Origin: Pseudomonas bubulae
GTDB taxonomy: Bacteria; Pseudomonadota; Gammaproteobacteria; Pseudomonadales; Pseudomonadaceae
DNA: 64,000 nt
Assembly: GCF_900618535.1 (NCBI RefSeq)
Contig: NZ_UYJA01000002.1
Location: forward strand, 558,001 to 622,000
Reading direction: 5' to 3'
The notes beneath the pieces were generated by a model. It saw only the letters and a program-made list of their open reading frames with translations, had not been told where the DNA came from and ran no database searches. Positions within the stretch are counted from its first letter, which is position 1. Each line of letters starts with the position of its first letter. A program made the position numbers and the translations under genes. Positions 46,326-55,594 of the stretch are shown here, piece by piece.

Positions 46326-47420
46326 ATGAGCGCAGTTAATCGCGCAGCGGTGGAGGCCGTCCTTCGCCAATACACCGACCCTTATCTGAATCAGGATCCG
46401 GTCAGTGCCGGATGCATCCGCAACATAGAGGTTCAGGGTGAGCGCGTCAGTGTTCAGCTTGAACTGGGTTATGCCGCCGGTCTGTTCAAGGGTGGCTGGG
46501 CGCAGATCCTGCAAACCGCCATCGAAAACATGGATGGCGTGACCTCGGCCAAGGTCGAGATCAACTGCGTGATTGCGGCGCACAAGGCGCAGGCGCAAAT
46601 CCCGGGCCTGGCCAATGTGAAGAACATTGTGGCCGTGGCTTCCGGCAAGGGCGGTGTCGGCAAGTCCACCACCGCAGCCAACCTGGCACTGGCGCTGGCC
46701 CGTGAAGGTGCGCGGGTGGGGATTCTGGACGCGGATATTTATGGTCCGAGCCAGGGCGTGATGTTTGGCATCGCTGAAGGTACGCGGCCGAAGATTCGTG
46801 ATCAGAAGTGGTTCGTGCCCATCGAAGCCCATGGCGTTGAAGTCATGTCGATGGCCTTTTTGACTGACGACAACACGCCGATGGTGTGGCGCGGTCCGAT
46901 GGTGTCGGGTGCGTTGCTGCAGCTGGTGACACAAACGGCCTGGAATGACCTTGATTACCTGGTCATTGATATGCCACCGGGTACCGGCGATATCCAGCTG
47001 ACCCTGGCACAGAAAGTCCCGGTGACCGGGTCGGTGATTGTGACCACGCCGCAGGATCTGGCTTTGCTGGATGCACGCAAGGGTGTCGAGATGTTCCGCA
47101 AGGTCAACATTCCGGTGCTGGGTGTCGTGGAGAACATGGCGGTACACATTTGCTCGAACTGTGGTCACGCAGAGCATCTGTTCGGTGAGGGTGGGGGGGA
47201 GAAGCTGGCAACGCAATATGGCGTTGAGGTGCTGGCCTCGCTGCCGCTGTCGATGGAAATCCGCGAGCAGGCCGACAATGGCAAGCCAACAGCGGTGGCT
47301 GACCCCAACAGCCCGGTTGCCTTGATCTATCAGGAGCTGGCCCGACAGGTGGGTGCGCGTATTGTCCTGCATGAAGCGGCTTCGCAGGCTATGCCGACCA
47401 TTACGACCACTGACGACTGA
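46326..47420 (+). CDS. apbC: Iron-sulfur carrier P-loop ATPase ApbC (Mrp)
   Basis: This 364-residue Mrp/NBP35 ATPase carries iron-sulfur clusters to client proteins. An N-terminal DUF59-type domain (AVEAVLRQYTDPYLN) is followed by the deviant Walker A GKGGVGKST. A switch segment IDMPPGTGDIQLT comes next, and the cluster cysteines are in HICSNCGH. I chose the ATG at 46326 (MSAVNRAAV), 12 bases after GGGAG. The upstream frame extension has no domain. metG lies in the opposite direction. Confidence 0.94.
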   Translation: MSAVNRAAVEAVLRQYTDPYLNQDPVSAGCIRNIEVQGERVSVQLELGYAAGLFKGGWAQILQTAIENMDGVTSAKVEINCVIAAHKAQAQIPGLANVKNIVAVASGKGGVGKSTTAANLALALAREGARVGILDADIYGPSQGVMFGIAEGTRPKIRDQKWFVPIEAHGVEVMSMAFLTDDNTPMVWRGPMVSGALLQLVTQTAWNDLDYLVIDMPPGTGDIQLTLAQKVPVTGSVIVTTPQDLALLDARKGVEMFRKVNIPVLGVVENMAVHICSNCGHAEHLFGEGGGEKLATQYGVEVLASLPLSMEIREQADNGKPTAVADPNSPVALIYQELARQVGARIVLHEAASQAMPTITTTDD

Positions 47421-47437
47421 ATTGCGATGCAATACCT

Positions 47438-47540
47438 GTAGTCGCTGACGAGGTACGAGGCTGCGATAAGGCCCCCAGGGCCTTCAGAAATTGGGGCCGC
47501 TATGCAGCCCATCGCCGCCTCGTGCCTCTTCAGCGACTAC
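47438..47540. repeat. Long inverted repeat after apbC
   Basis: GTAGTCGCTGACGAGGTACG at the left and CGTGCCTCTTCAGCGACTAC at the right are imperfect complements, with further pairing inside (GGCTGCGAT, GGCCCCCAGGGCC, GGGGCC, GCAGCCCATCGCCGCC). It has the size and form of a REP doublet but a different sequence from the other REPs in this window. It may be another REP family or an RNA stem-loop. Confidence 0.65.
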
Positions 47541-47570
47541 AAAATCGTGCCTGGGTTTATTACGGGCATA

Positions 47571-47602
47571 AAAAAACCCCGCTTTTAAGGGCGGGGTTTT
47601 TT
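47571..47602. terminator. Terminator between apbC and cold-shock gene
   Basis: AAAAAACCCCGC and GCGGGGTTTTTT flank a short loop. Runs of A and T make it bidirectional for the convergent genes. Confidence 0.9.
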
Positions 47603-47618
47603 ACTGGATCAGTACAAG

Positions 47619-47828
47619 TTAGATAACTTGAACTTCCTCAGCTTGCATGCCTTTCTGACCGCGAGTAGCGATGAAAGAAACCTGTTGGCCTTCTTTCAGG
47701 CTTTTGAAGCCGTCGGATTGGATTGCTTTGAAGTGAACAAACAGGTCGTCACCGGATTGTGGAGTGATGAAGCCGAAGCCTTTTTCATCGTTGAACCACT
47801 TAACGGTACCAGTTTGGCGATTAGACAT
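47619..47828 (-). CDS. Cold-shock protein (CspA family)
   Basis: This 69-residue OB-fold RNA chaperone has both nucleic-acid motifs, RNP1 (KGFGFI) and RNP2 (LFVHF). It begins [20 protein letters not shown], typical for the constitutive or cold-induced Csp proteins of Pseudomonas (CapB-like). A leader region of more than 100 bases lies upstream, where cold control often acts. It converges on apbC. Confidence 0.95.
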   Translation of the reverse strand: MSNRQTGTVKWFNDEKGFGFITPQSGDDLFVHFKAIQSDGFKSLKEGQQVSFIATRGQKGMQAEEVQVI

Positions 47829-48180
47829 GGTGTAACTCCTTGAACAAAGATAACTGCGACGCAGGAAAAGCCCTGGCCGAGACTGAGTGCAAAGAGCAGG
47901 AAAAATTCTTGGAGATGGTTGGATCGAAATTCAACATATCGTGTAGAGATTCTCAGTGACACAAGCAACACAGTGGCGCCACCTTAACGCTTTTTTCCGA
48001 ACGTGCAAAGGGTCTTTGCGAAGGATTATCCAAAAACGTGACTGACGGTTGCCCTCACACCCTGTATTCAGGGGATCTCAAGCTAATTTCGATATTTTTT
48101 CCCCAGATTTTTGAACAGGGCCTTGGGGGGCGGTAAGATGCCCAACAGAATTTTCTACCTCGCTATTCAGGACACCCGCC
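47829..48180. promoter_or_regulatory. Divergent leader region csp/dcd
   Basis: This stretch of 352 bases separates the cold-shock gene and dcd and should hold both promoters. The csp side is probably a long 5' untranslated leader, as in other cold-shock genes. I see no box I can define with certainty and no further gene. Confidence 0.4.
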
Positions 48181-48747
48181 ATGAGCATCAAACCAGACAA
48201 GTGGATTCGCCGCATGGCGCAAGAGCACGGCATGATCGAACCTTTCGTCGAGCGTCAGGTGCGTGAAGAAGGCGAGAACCGTCTGATCTCCTACGGCGTT
48301 TCGAGCTACGGCTATGACGTTCGTTGCGCAAACGAGTTCAAGGTCTTCACCAATATCAACTCGGCGACCGTTGATCCAAAAAATTTCGACGCGGGCAGCT
48401 TTGTCGATGTCACCAGCGACGTTTGCATCATCCCGCCAAACTCCTTCGCCCTGGCACGCACCGTTGAGTACTTCCGTATTCCGCGCAATGTGCTGACCAT
48501 CTGCCTGGGTAAAAGTACCTACGCGCGTTGCGGCATCATCGTTAACGTGACGCCACTTGAGCCCGAGTGGGAAGGTCATGTGACCCTGGAGTTTTCCAAC
48601 ACCACGACATTGCCGGCCAAGATCTACGCCAATGAAGGCGTGGCACAAATGCTGTTCTTCGAATCTGACGAAGAGTGTGAAGTGTCGTACAAGGACCGTG
48701 GCGGCAAGTATCAGGGCCAGCGCGGCGTGACCTTGCCTCGCACCTGA
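48181..48747 (+). CDS. dcd: dCTP deaminase
   Basis: This 188-residue homotrimeric enzyme deaminates dCTP to dUTP, the main source of dUMP for thymidylate in many gamma-proteobacteria. The conserved segments are [16 protein letters not shown], the substrate loop with [11 protein letters not shown] and the catalytic glutamate in [18 protein letters not shown]. The length is that of the mono-functional form. It stands alone, with a small Pro-rich gene behind it. Confidence 0.96.
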   Translation: MSIKPDKWIRRMAQEHGMIEPFVERQVREEGENRLISYGVSSYGYDVRCANEFKVFTNINSATVDPKNFDAGSFVDVTSDVCIIPPNSFALARTVEYFRIPRNVLTICLGKSTYARCGIIVNVTPLEPEWEGHVTLEFSNTTTLPAKIYANEGVAQMLFFESDEECEVSYKDRGGKYQGQRGVTLPRT

Positions 48748-48840
48748 CGAACAGAGGGAATTCTTGAGCGCAAATGCACTCTATTGAGTGTATTTCCGGT
48801 TACGCATCCAGCGAGCCGGATCATCGCTCAGGAGTGCCTT

Positions 48841-49047
48841 ATGAAGATTGATCCGAGTATCCGCGCCCAACTGGCAAACCTCGAGCCCAATCAGGTCGGG
48901 CTGCTGGCCTGGTCTCTGCTGGCCTTTCCACAGCTGCATGCAGGTGGCATCCCCGGCCAGCCTGACCCGGACAGCCCGCAACCGATCGAGCCCGAACCAG
49001 GCGTGCCAACGCTGCCTGACGAGCCTCCGCCTGCGCCGGTTGCCTGA
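48841..49047 (+). CDS. Small Pro-rich hypothetical protein
   Basis: This 68-residue protein has a hydrophobic first half (LANLEPNQVGLLAWSLLAF) and a tail rich in Pro, Asp and Glu (PGQPDPDSPQPIEPEPGVP). I do not know its function. The ATG at 48841 has AGGAG at ribosome-binding distance, which supports translation. The frame also runs back to 48784 but without similarity. It lies about 90 bases after dcd. A short inverted repeat (AATGCACTC with GAGTGTATT) lies in that gap. Confidence 0.6.
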   Translation: MKIDPSIRAQLANLEPNQVGLLAWSLLAFPQLHAGGIPGQPDPDSPQPIEPEPGVPTLPDEPPPAPVA

Positions 49048-49059
49048 TCCGGTAGTGGC

Positions 49060-50184
49060 TCAAGGCGATAGCAGATAACCGCTACGATAGGCTTCGCGGC
49101 CTGCCACGTGGGCAATCACCATGCCTGCGGTGGCCATTCGCCGCTGAGAGCGGGCATACAGTAAACCTGCGCTGGCGCAGTAAACCGGTGTGAGCTTGTC
49201 GCTGATGGGGTCAATGATCTCGGCAATCAACTGGCCAGCGCACAGATACTCCCCCGGCCTGGCATTGAACACCAGCAGCCCGCCTGCCGGTGTTGCCACG
49301 GGCTCTACGCCGGCCAAAGGGGTGGCGGGGTAGAGAAGGGGTGGCAAAGGCACGGATTCTCCGTCAATCGCGCCAAAATCGATCAGATAATCAATCAGCG
49401 CCTGGCAGTCGTGCCCTGCATGGCTGTGGTTCACATCTGCCAGGCCGCGTAATTCCAGGGTTACGGAAAAGCTGCCCTGGGGAATCGCATAGCAATGACC
49501 GAAACGCTGCTGTAGTTGCCACCACAGCAGGGTGAAGCACTCATCGAACGACAACCCGCCGGAGTCCGTTGCCAGAAGGCTGGCTTGAGCGCCGAGGTGG
49601 CGCGCCAGCGGTTCGACCTGCGGCCAGGCTTCAGGCGTGGTGTACAGGTGGGGTACGGCCTCATAGTCGCAGTGCAGGTCCAGCACCATATCGGCATCGC
49701 AGGCCAGCGTTTGCAGGGTCAGGCGCTGGGAGTGCAACTGCGTTGTCGGCACTTGCGCTGACAGCAGTTCGCGCAAGCGACGGCGGATTAATTGCAGGTT
49801 CTGTGCGGGATCATCGCTGAGCTGGCCTTCAAGCTCATCACCAATCTGCGTGCTCAGGTCCAGGAAGTTACGATTGAAGTTCTGCCCGCTTTGCAGCTCG
49901 TAACGCCCCAGCGGGATATCCATCAAGACCTGCTCAAGGCCAGCCGGGTTGGCCACTGGTACCACGACTATCTCAAAGAGCAACCGTCCCGCCGCCTCAA
50001 GCTCTGCAAGGCGCTGCTTGAGGTGCCAGGCGACCAGCATCCCGGGCAATTCATCCGCATGCAGTGAGGCCTGGATATAGATCTTGCCTCGGGGCTGGGC
50101 AGGCCCGTAATGAAAACTGTGAATAAGCCGTTCAGTGCCCGGGACAGGTGCCAGCAAAGGATGAATTTGATGTCGCTGCATGGA
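49060..50184 (-). CDS. Succinylglutamate desuccinylase/aspartoacylase family protein
   Basis: This 374-residue zinc carboxypeptidase-fold protein has the first metal motif as ASLHADELPG (H-x-x-E) and the third ligand as LDLHCDYEAVPH. The C-terminal 90 residues form a barrel-sandwich-like domain (PLAGVEPVATPAGGLLVF). Family members hydrolyse N-acyl amino acids, as AstE and ASPA do. It is not AstE of the arginine succinyltransferase pathway, because no ast gene is near. The start at 50184 is preferred to 50202. The substrate is unknown. Confidence 0.82.
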   Translation of the reverse strand, partial: SMQRHQIHPLLAPVPGTERLIHSFHYGPAQPRGKIYIQASLHADELPGMLVAWHLKQRLAELEAAGRLLFEIVVVPVANPAGLEQVLMDIPLGRYELQSGQNFNRNFLDLSTQIGDELEGQLSDDPAQNLQLIRRRLRELLSAQVPTTQLHSQRLTLQTLACDADMVLDLHCDYEAVPHLYTTPEAWPQVEPLARHLGAQASLLATDSGGLSFDECFTLLWWQLQQRFGHCYAIPQGSFSVTLELRGLADVNHSHAGHDCQALIDYLIDFGAIDGESVPLPPLLYPATPLAGVEPVATPAGGLLVFNARPGEYLCAGQLIAEIIDPISDKLTPVYCASAGLLYARSQRRMATAGMVIAHVAGREAYRSGYLLSP

Positions 50185-50299
50185 GACGTCCTTGTGAGCC
50201 AAGTTCAGATGGCCAGACAGTAGCGCTGTGCCAGTCGCCCCAATCGAAGCATATTATGGGCGACATACAAATGAAAAATTGCACCTTTTACTCAGCATA

Positions 50300-50331
50300 T
50301 GCCCTCTCCCGGCTTTGTGCATGAGAGGGCA
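50300..50331 (-). terminator. Hairpin downstream of quiP
   Basis: TGCCCTCTC and GAGAGGGCA form a 9-bp stem 16 bases after the quiP stop on the minus strand. No clear T-run follows, so termination is possible but not certain. Confidence 0.55.
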
Positions 50332-50346
50332 GGCTGTGGCTCTAGG

Positions 50347-52809
50347 TTACTTGCCCGGAACCAGGGTCAGACGGGTCTTGCCGTAGGTCTTGTCGAAGTT
50401 CTGCGGCTGCATCGGGAAGCTGATGTACTGCCCTTTGAGCCACGGATCGATACCGTCGGTGTAGTGCGGGCTGGCCGGGTTACTCGATTGCCCGGTGCTG
50501 TTTTGCGCCATCATCGGTTCGACCTGGCCGAAGTCGATGATCATGCGCATGGCCGGTATCTGCGTCACCTCGAAGTTTGCGCCTGCGAGGTGGTAGGCCG
50601 CCGTATTGAGGGTCGTATGATCGCCGCCTGCCATAACGGGGGCGCGAACAGTCTGGCCGTTGGCATTGCGCCATACGTACTGATGCAGCTTGCCCCACTG
50701 CCATGCTTTGTGATCGTTACCCATCAGGCTGTCACCGGTGCTGATCGCCCCGGCCAGGCTGCGGGCCAGAATGGCCGGTTTGTCTTCTTTTTGCGTGGTG
50801 CGGCTATCGTCCCAGAAAGGACTGTCTTCGCGGCCCAGCAAGTGATCGGCTACCGCCGGGTAAGACAGGTTGCTGTTGGCCACAAATGCCTGCCAGCTGG
50901 CGCTGTTCTCGGGGCCCAGTTCATCCAGGAAGATCTGCCGGGTGCTTTCCTGCAAAAACAGTTCGTACACTGCCGCATCGGCCGAGTTGGCGCCGAGCTT
51001 GCCGTCAAATGCCATCAGCCGGCCAAGAGCTTCACGGGCTTTGGCCTGTTCTGGCGCGGGCAATGCCGCGATCGCCTGTTTCAGAGGCTGTGCCATGCCG
51101 GGGGCGCTGAACATGGTTTTCAGCTTGGCTGCGAACAGCGTGGTCTGGTCGTACTGCATGGCTATCATGCTGCGGGCGTCCTGTTTGCCACTGCCTGCCA
51201 GTTGCGCAAGGCGTTCGCTGCGCTCAGGTGACAGCCACGAGTTGGACAGTTGCATGCCGTAGCCATAGGCGGCCGTACGCTGGTTGGCGGTACCCAGCCA
51301 GCCTTGGGTCGGGTCCTGGTCGTAGGGGTGCAGCATCGGGTCGGCGTAACCTTCCCAATCGTAGCGGCCATCCCAGCCCGGCGACGGGAACAGGCCAAGC
51401 CCTTCACGGCGGTTGGGGTAGAGCCCGGTCACTTGCCAGCCGATATGGTTGGCGTCGGCATACAGCAGGTTCAGCGCCACAGCGCGGATTTCACGGCTGG
51501 CATCCGAGGCTTTTTCGCTGTTCTGGGCACGGGACAGGTCAAAAAATGCGTCGAGGGTTTTGTCGCCCTGCAAGTCCGGGGTTTGCAGGGCAAGGCCCAG
51601 GCTACTGTTCAGGGCATTGGGGCTGCCCAGGGTGCTGTTGAGCAAAGGCCCGTGGCGGGTTTCGTAAATTACTTCGCGAATCGGACGCTGACCTTTGACG
51701 AAAAAGGTTTCGTTGCGCACCGTCGCCGGTAGCCACTTGCCGTTCGCCATGTAGTACAGGCTGCTGCCCTGGCGTTTGAGCTTCTCCAGGAACACATCCT
51801 GGTTGTCGCCCATGGCCATGCTCATACCCCATGCCACCTTGCCGTTGAACCCGGCAAACAGGGTCGGCAAGCCCGCAATGGTTGCCCCGGCAGCCTGGTA
51901 TTTGGGGGCGCGAATCTGCACGTAGTTCCAGGCCGAAGGCACGCCTATGGGTTGATGGATATCGTTGGCCAGCAGGCTCTTGCCACTGCGGCTGCGCTGC
52001 GGGCCAATGGCCCAGTCGCTGGATGCCGTGACACCTGGCAGGCTCAGTTGCTTCACCTGTTCAAGGGCCTGGGACACGCCGCTCAAGCCTTGCAACTGGC
52101 TGCCCAGGGCCAGGCCCTTGAGCTTGTCGGCTTCGCTGCTGGGCAGGGCTTCGTTGGGATAGGTTGGCATCAGCCAGGGCAGTTTGTCGGTGCCGACTTT
52201 TTGCGTAAGGGCCAGGGCGTTGAGTTCTTCTTGCAGGTTGACCGACATGCCGAAGTTCAACAGGCTGAAAATCAGCGCCGAGTCCTCGGGTTTCCAGTAC
52301 TCGACCTTGTAGCTGGCCTGCGCCAGATCGGCCGGCAATTTGTCGCGGTAGCGGAACAGGTAGGCGTTGACTCCGCGAGCGTAGACTTCGAAAAACTTTT
52401 TAAGTCGCGGTGAAGCGCTTTTATAAAGCTCGTCAGCGTTCTTTTTCAGATTGACGGTGCGCATCAACCGGTCGCTTTCCAGTGCATCAACGCCGTTGAG
52501 CTCGGCCAAGCGGCCTTGGGCCAGCAAGCGCAAACGCACCATCTGGCTGATTCGGTCACCGGCATGCACATAACCCAGGGTGAACAGGGCGTCATGGAAG
52601 CTGCTGCTTTCGATCAGCGGCATGCCCTGGATGTTGCGGCGTACCGACACGTTCTGCGCAAGGCCCTTGAGCGGTTGCACGCCAGAGGCTGGCACCAGGC
52701 TTTCAGTGGCATGGTTGTTTATCTGGCAACCGGCCAGGCCCAGCAGGCTGACCATTGCCGCGGCAACGCCGAACCGGGGTAGTAAAGAAGTAAAGGCTGG
52801 CGAGGCCAT
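50347..52809 (-). CDS. quiP: Acyl-homoserine lactone acylase QuiP (penicillin acylase family)
   Basis: This 820-residue Ntn-hydrolase precursor resembles QuiP of P. aeruginosa over its whole length. An N-terminal lipoprotein-type signal (LLGLAGC, Cys at about residue 28) precedes the alpha chain. The beta-chain start is at about residue 263 in [18 protein letters not shown], where the first serine would be the nucleophile freed by self-cleavage. QuiP-like enzymes hydrolyse long-chain acyl-homoserine lactones in the periplasm and so quench or feed on quorum signals. The nucleophile motif reads S-S-D-W where I recall S-N-N-W in QuiP. Its neighbours (GST, SEC-C protein, ychJ) follow the order I recall from P. 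aeruginosa. Confidence 0.88.
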   Translation of the reverse strand: MASPAFTSLLPRFGVAAAMVSLLGLAGCQINNHATESLVPASGVQPLKGLAQNVSVRRNIQGMPLIESSSFHDALFTLGYVHAGDRISQMVRLRLLAQGRLAELNGVDALESDRLMRTVNLKKNADELYKSASPRLKKFFEVYARGVNAYLFRYRDKLPADLAQASYKVEYWKPEDSALIFSLLNFGMSVNLQEELNALALTQKVGTDKLPWLMPTYPNEALPSSEADKLKGLALGSQLQGLSGVSQALEQVKQLSLPGVTASSDWAIGPQRSRSGKSLLANDIHQPIGVPSAWNYVQIRAPKYQAAGATIAGLPTLFAGFNGKVAWGMSMAMGDNQDVFLEKLKRQGSSLYYMANGKWLPATVRNETFFVKGQRPIREVIYETRHGPLLNSTLGSPNALNSSLGLALQTPDLQGDKTLDAFFDLSRAQNSEKASDASREIRAVALNLLYADANHIGWQVTGLYPNRREGLGLFPSPGWDGRYDWEGYADPMLHPYDQDPTQGWLGTANQRTAAYGYGMQLSNSWLSPERSERLAQLAGSGKQDARSMIAMQYDQTTLFAAKLKTMFSAPGMAQPLKQAIAALPAPEQAKAREALGRLMAFDGKLGANSADAAVYELFLQESTRQIFLDELGPENSASWQAFVANSNLSYPAVADHLLGREDSPFWDDSRTTQKEDKPAILARSLAGAISTGDSLMGNDHKAWQWGKLHQYVWRNANGQTVRAPVMAGGDHTTLNTAAYHLAGANFEVTQIPAMRMIIDFGQVEPMMAQNSTGQSSNPASPHYTDGIDPWLKGQYISFPMQPQNFDKTYGKTRLTLVPGK

Positions 52810-52889
52810 GGCAAAGCTCCTGCGGGGGTGGTGTCATCGAAAGCCGCTACGTTAGTGAGGCCGATGACACCGTGCAAGCGCTATATGCA

Positions 52890-53531
52890 CTACTTCGGCG
52901 GGTTGATTTTATCCACCAGTGCGTAGGCACGTTCTGTAGCCGGGCGCGCCTTGACTCGCTGGAACCAGGCCTTCAGGGCCGGGAAATCATCCAGGTTCTG
53001 CCCCTGCCATTCATGGGGCACGATCCACGGGTAAATCGCCATGTCGGCGATGCTGTATTCGTCACCCGCAACAAACTCGCGGCCTTCCAGCTGTTTGTTC
53101 AATACGCGATACAAACGGGCCGTCTCTTCGGTGTAGCGTTTGATCGCATACGGGATTTTTTCCGGTGCGAAGCGGTTGAAGTGATGATTTTGCCCGGCCA
53201 TTGGCCCCAGGCCACCCATTTGCCAGAACAGCCATTGCAGGGCCATTTGCCGGCCGCGCAGGTCCTTTGGTAAAAATTGCCCGGTTTTTTCCGCGAGGTA
53301 CAGCAGGATCGCGCCGGACTCGAACAAGGACAGTGGCTCGCCACCGTCGGCCGGTGCCTGATCAACAATGGCCGGGATGCGGTTATTCGGGGCTATCTTC
53401 AAAAAGTCCGGAGCAAACTGTTCATTCTTGCCGATATTGATCGGATGAACCTTGTAGGGCAGGCCAGCTTCTTCAAGAAACAATGAGACTTTGTGGCCGT
53501 TGGGAGTGGTCCAGTAATAAAGATCGATCAT
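52890..53531 (-). CDS. Nu-class glutathione transferase (YfcG-like)
   Basis: This 213-residue GST begins with the thioredoxin-fold motif YYWTTPNGHKVSLFLEE, where the Thr-Thr-Pro-Asn of Nu-class GSTs replaces the usual Tyr or Ser active residue. NNRIPAIVDQ and SLFESGAILLYLAEK form the glutathione site. Such proteins act as disulfide-bond reductases. The ATG at 53531 gives the known start MIDLYYW. A longer frame exists up to 53588 but is not conserved. Confidence 0.9.
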   Translation of the reverse strand: MIDLYYWTTPNGHKVSLFLEEAGLPYKVHPINIGKNEQFAPDFLKIAPNNRIPAIVDQAPADGGEPLSLFESGAILLYLAEKTGQFLPKDLRGRQMALQWLFWQMGGLGPMAGQNHHFNRFAPEKIPYAIKRYTEETARLYRVLNKQLEGREFVAGDEYSIADMAIYPWIVPHEWQGQNLDDFPALKAWFQRVKARPATERAYALVDKINPPK

Positions 53532-53678
53532 GAAGGGCTCCAGAAGGGAATGTTCACCCAGCACCTGACGACCATCAGAGGCGGTCATCGACTGTGGGCT
53601 GTCAGTTTTACCCCCAAAAGCGCGTCGGATGAAAGCAGGTCATGGTTTGTGACGCACTTTTTCATAAAGCAAAAACAC

Positions 53679-53715
53679 AAACGCCGCACAGGACACTGGA
53701 TCCTGTGCGGCGTTT
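53679..53715. terminator. 15-bp stem-loop between SEC-C gene and GST gene
   Basis: AAACGCCGCACAGGA and TCCTGTGCGGCGTTT are perfect complements over a 7-base loop. It lies 18 bases after the end of the SEC-C gene on the minus strand and probably ends its transcript. Confidence 0.8.
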
Positions 53716-53733
53716 GCAAAGCGTCCCGAGGGA

Positions 53734-53943
53734 TCAGGCGCCGTGGCACTTCTTGAATTTCTTGCTGCTGCCGCACGGGCAGGGATCGTTGCGGCCAACG
53801 TCTTTCAGCTCGTTGCGCACAGGCTCTTGAGGTGCATGGCCGCAATGCGGGCCATGTACATGACCGTGATCGTGGTCATGGGTGTGGCCATGATCATGAT
53901 CGTGGTTGCAGTCGGGGCCATGAACGTGGGGTTGTTGGGTCAT
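53734..53943 (-). CDS. His-rich SEC-C metal-binding small protein
   Basis: This is a 69-residue protein in two parts. Residues 8-37 are almost purely His, Asp and Gly ([20 protein letters not shown]), a composition typical of metal-binding tails. The rest is a SEC-C zinc motif ([18 protein letters not shown]), which in SecA binds zinc. It sits near ychJ, which carries the same motif. It may buffer zinc, nickel or copper, but that is inference. Confidence 0.82.
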   Translation of the reverse strand: MTQQPHVHGPDCNHDHDHGHTHDHDHGHVHGPHCGHAPQEPVRNELKDVGRNDPCPCGSSKKFKKCHGA

Positions 53944-53950
53944 TGCTCAA

Positions 53951-54436
53951 TCACTCTGGAATAAAATCGCCGGGGATTATCTCGCCTTTGCGCGTCAGGT
54001 GCACGTCGTAACCGTAGAACAGCCCGGTTTGCAGTGTGCCCTCGAGTCGGTAGGGGATGGGCTGGTCGGGTGTTTCAAGCAAATTGACCAGCGGGCGCAC
54101 CTGCGGCCAGAGGTTGGTACGCACCGGTATCACGTACATGGCGCTGCTGTTGGGTTGCACGCTGAACCAGTGTTCGTTCTCACCTTCGGTCAGCTTGATG
54201 GTGCCCAGATACACGGCATAGCTCAGGCCGCGTACGGTCAGTGTCGAGTCATTGGGGTTGTCGACCCGAAAATGCAGCCTGAAGCGCTGCTCCAGCAGCT
54301 TGGCCTGCACCAGTTCGACTTTTTCCAGATGCACGTCCGGGTCCTTGTCGCCTGAGTCGAACCAGGAGGTGCATCCCGATACCATCAGCAGCATGGCCAG
54401 GGCGATTGTTTTTATTGTTCGGGCCCGCACGTCCAT
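53951..54436 (-). CDS. LEA type 2 (WHy-domain) lipoprotein
   Basis: This 161-residue exported protein has a lipoprotein signal (AMLLMVSGCTSW, Cys at about residue 22) and a single immunoglobulin-like LEA-2/WHy domain (VHLEKVELVQAKLLEQRFRL, with a later NPNDSTLTVRGLSYAVYLG). Such domains are known in desiccation and stress proteins. Its role in the Pseudomonas envelope is unknown. It is 7 bp upstream of the His-rich SEC-C gene in the same direction. Confidence 0.8.
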   Translation of the reverse strand: MDVRARTIKTIALAMLLMVSGCTSWFDSGDKDPDVHLEKVELVQAKLLEQRFRLHFRVDNPNDSTLTVRGLSYAVYLGTIKLTEGENEHWFSVQPNSSAMYVIPVRTNLWPQVRPLVNLLETPDQPIPYRLEGTLQTGLFYGYDVHLTRKGEIIPGDFIPE

Positions 54437-54458
54437 TGTTTAACCCTCAGAGTCCAGC

Positions 54459-54935
54459 CTATTGACCGAAAAAACCGGCACAGCATTTTTTGAACTTCAG
54501 CCCGCTGGCGCATGGGCAAGCGTCGTTGCGCCCGACCTTGAGCGGTACGGTGGGGTCGATGAAGTACCAGCGCCCGGCGCTTTGCACAAAGGATGAGCGC
54601 TCGCGGTGGCTGTGCTCACCATTGGCGTCGTGCCAGCGTGCAGTAAAGGTCACAAAGGCGTGTTCCGGTTGGCCGCCGAACACTTCGCTGCTTTCAACGG
54701 TCAAGCCCAGCCAGGTGCTCTGCGCGCTCCAGTCGGCAATGGACTGGCGATCCAGCCCGGCTTGCTGCACAGGCAGGGTGGTGCTGACCAGGTAGTCGAC
54801 AAGCCCCAATACATAGGCGCTGTAGCGTGAGCGCATCAGGGTTTCGGCGCTCGGGGCCGGGTGGCCGTCATGATAGTGCCCGCAGCAGGCTTCCAGCAGG
54901 TTGCCGCTGCCGCAGGGGCAAATGGATGTGCTCAT
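54459..54935 (-). CDS. YchJ-family SEC-C protein (UPF0225)
   Basis: This 158-residue protein has SEC-C zinc motifs at both ends ([13 protein letters not shown] near residue 6 and [16 protein letters not shown] near the C-terminus) around an NTF2-like middle ([15 protein letters not shown]). This is the YchJ layout. Its function is not established. The start at 54935 (MSTSICPCG) is conserved. An upstream start at 54959 is not. It lies 4 bp behind the methyltransferase-fold gene. Confidence 0.87.
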   Translation of the reverse strand: MSTSICPCGSGNLLEACCGHYHDGHPAPSAETLMRSRYSAYVLGLVDYLVSTTLPVQQAGLDRQSIADWSAQSTWLGLTVESSEVFGGQPEHAFVTFTARWHDANGEHSHRERSSFVQSAGRWYFIDPTVPLKVGRNDACPCASGLKFKKCCAGFFGQ

Positions 54936-54939
54936 CGGG

Positions 54940-55437
54940 TTACCACCAATACTTGCCAAAGTTTTCCGGGTTTGCCCAAAACCTGGCGTTTAGCCAGTCG
55001 GGTACTTGTTTGTATTCGCGCAAGTCGTAAGTAAAGAGCGTCAGGACTTGCTCGTCACGCTGAAACCTCTCATTGCTTTGTAAAGCAAGGGCGTAAAAGT
55101 CGGTTTCTTTCCAATTGCAGGCTGTGAGATCCGCCAGCACGGCAATGCGACTGGCATTGAGGTTGCGAATGCCGCCCAGCAATTGCAGCCCGCTGTTTTT
55201 GGGCAGGTGCTCCAGGCAGTCGATCACCAGTGCCAGGTCAAAGCGTTGCGCTGCCAGGTCTTCGGGCAACGGGCCAGGCGCTGCTCGGGCCACCTGCGCG
55301 CCGGGGTGCGCAGCCTCGAAGGCGGCCAGTGCCGGGAAACTGCTGGCCCCGACCACGAGCAGGCGTTGTGGCGCATAACGATCCAGCAAGGCCGCCAGCG
55401 CTTGCTGGGGTGTACGTGTAGAAATACCGGGCGTCAT
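54940..55437 (-). CDS. DUF6231-type protein with methyltransferase-like fold
   Basis: This 165-residue protein starts with a Rossmann-like segment ([20 protein letters not shown]). It has an [10 protein letters not shown] strand, which in SAM-dependent methyltransferases carries the acidic residue. The canonical glycine-rich SAM loop is not clear (VVGAS), so binding may be lost. I recall a domain of unknown function (DUF6231) of this kind in Pseudomonas. It precedes ychJ by 4 bp and is likely co-transcribed. Confidence 0.65.
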   Translation of the reverse strand: MTPGISTRTPQQALAALLDRYAPQRLLVVGASSFPALAAFEAAHPGAQVARAAPGPLPEDLAAQRFDLALVIDCLEHLPKNSGLQLLGGIRNLNASRIAVLADLTACNWKETDFYALALQSNERFQRDEQVLTLFTYDLREYKQVPDWLNARFWANPENFGKYWW

Positions 55438-55594
55438 CGAAGGTCCTCACTTAGAGCGTCCAAGACTAGCCTGCGCAAGCCGCGCGGCCTAGTGGGCTGT
55501 TGCCGCTACTGTCACTTTGCTGGCGCATACCCTGAGCGCAGTCTTTACTTTGCCTTGCATCGGCCAAACGCCGACCCTCAGGAGAGACCCTTTT

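Noticed and set aside
49060..50184. Aspartoacylase-family gene as astE of arginine degradation
   Set aside because: No astABCD genes flank it, and the C-terminal domain and context differ from AstE.
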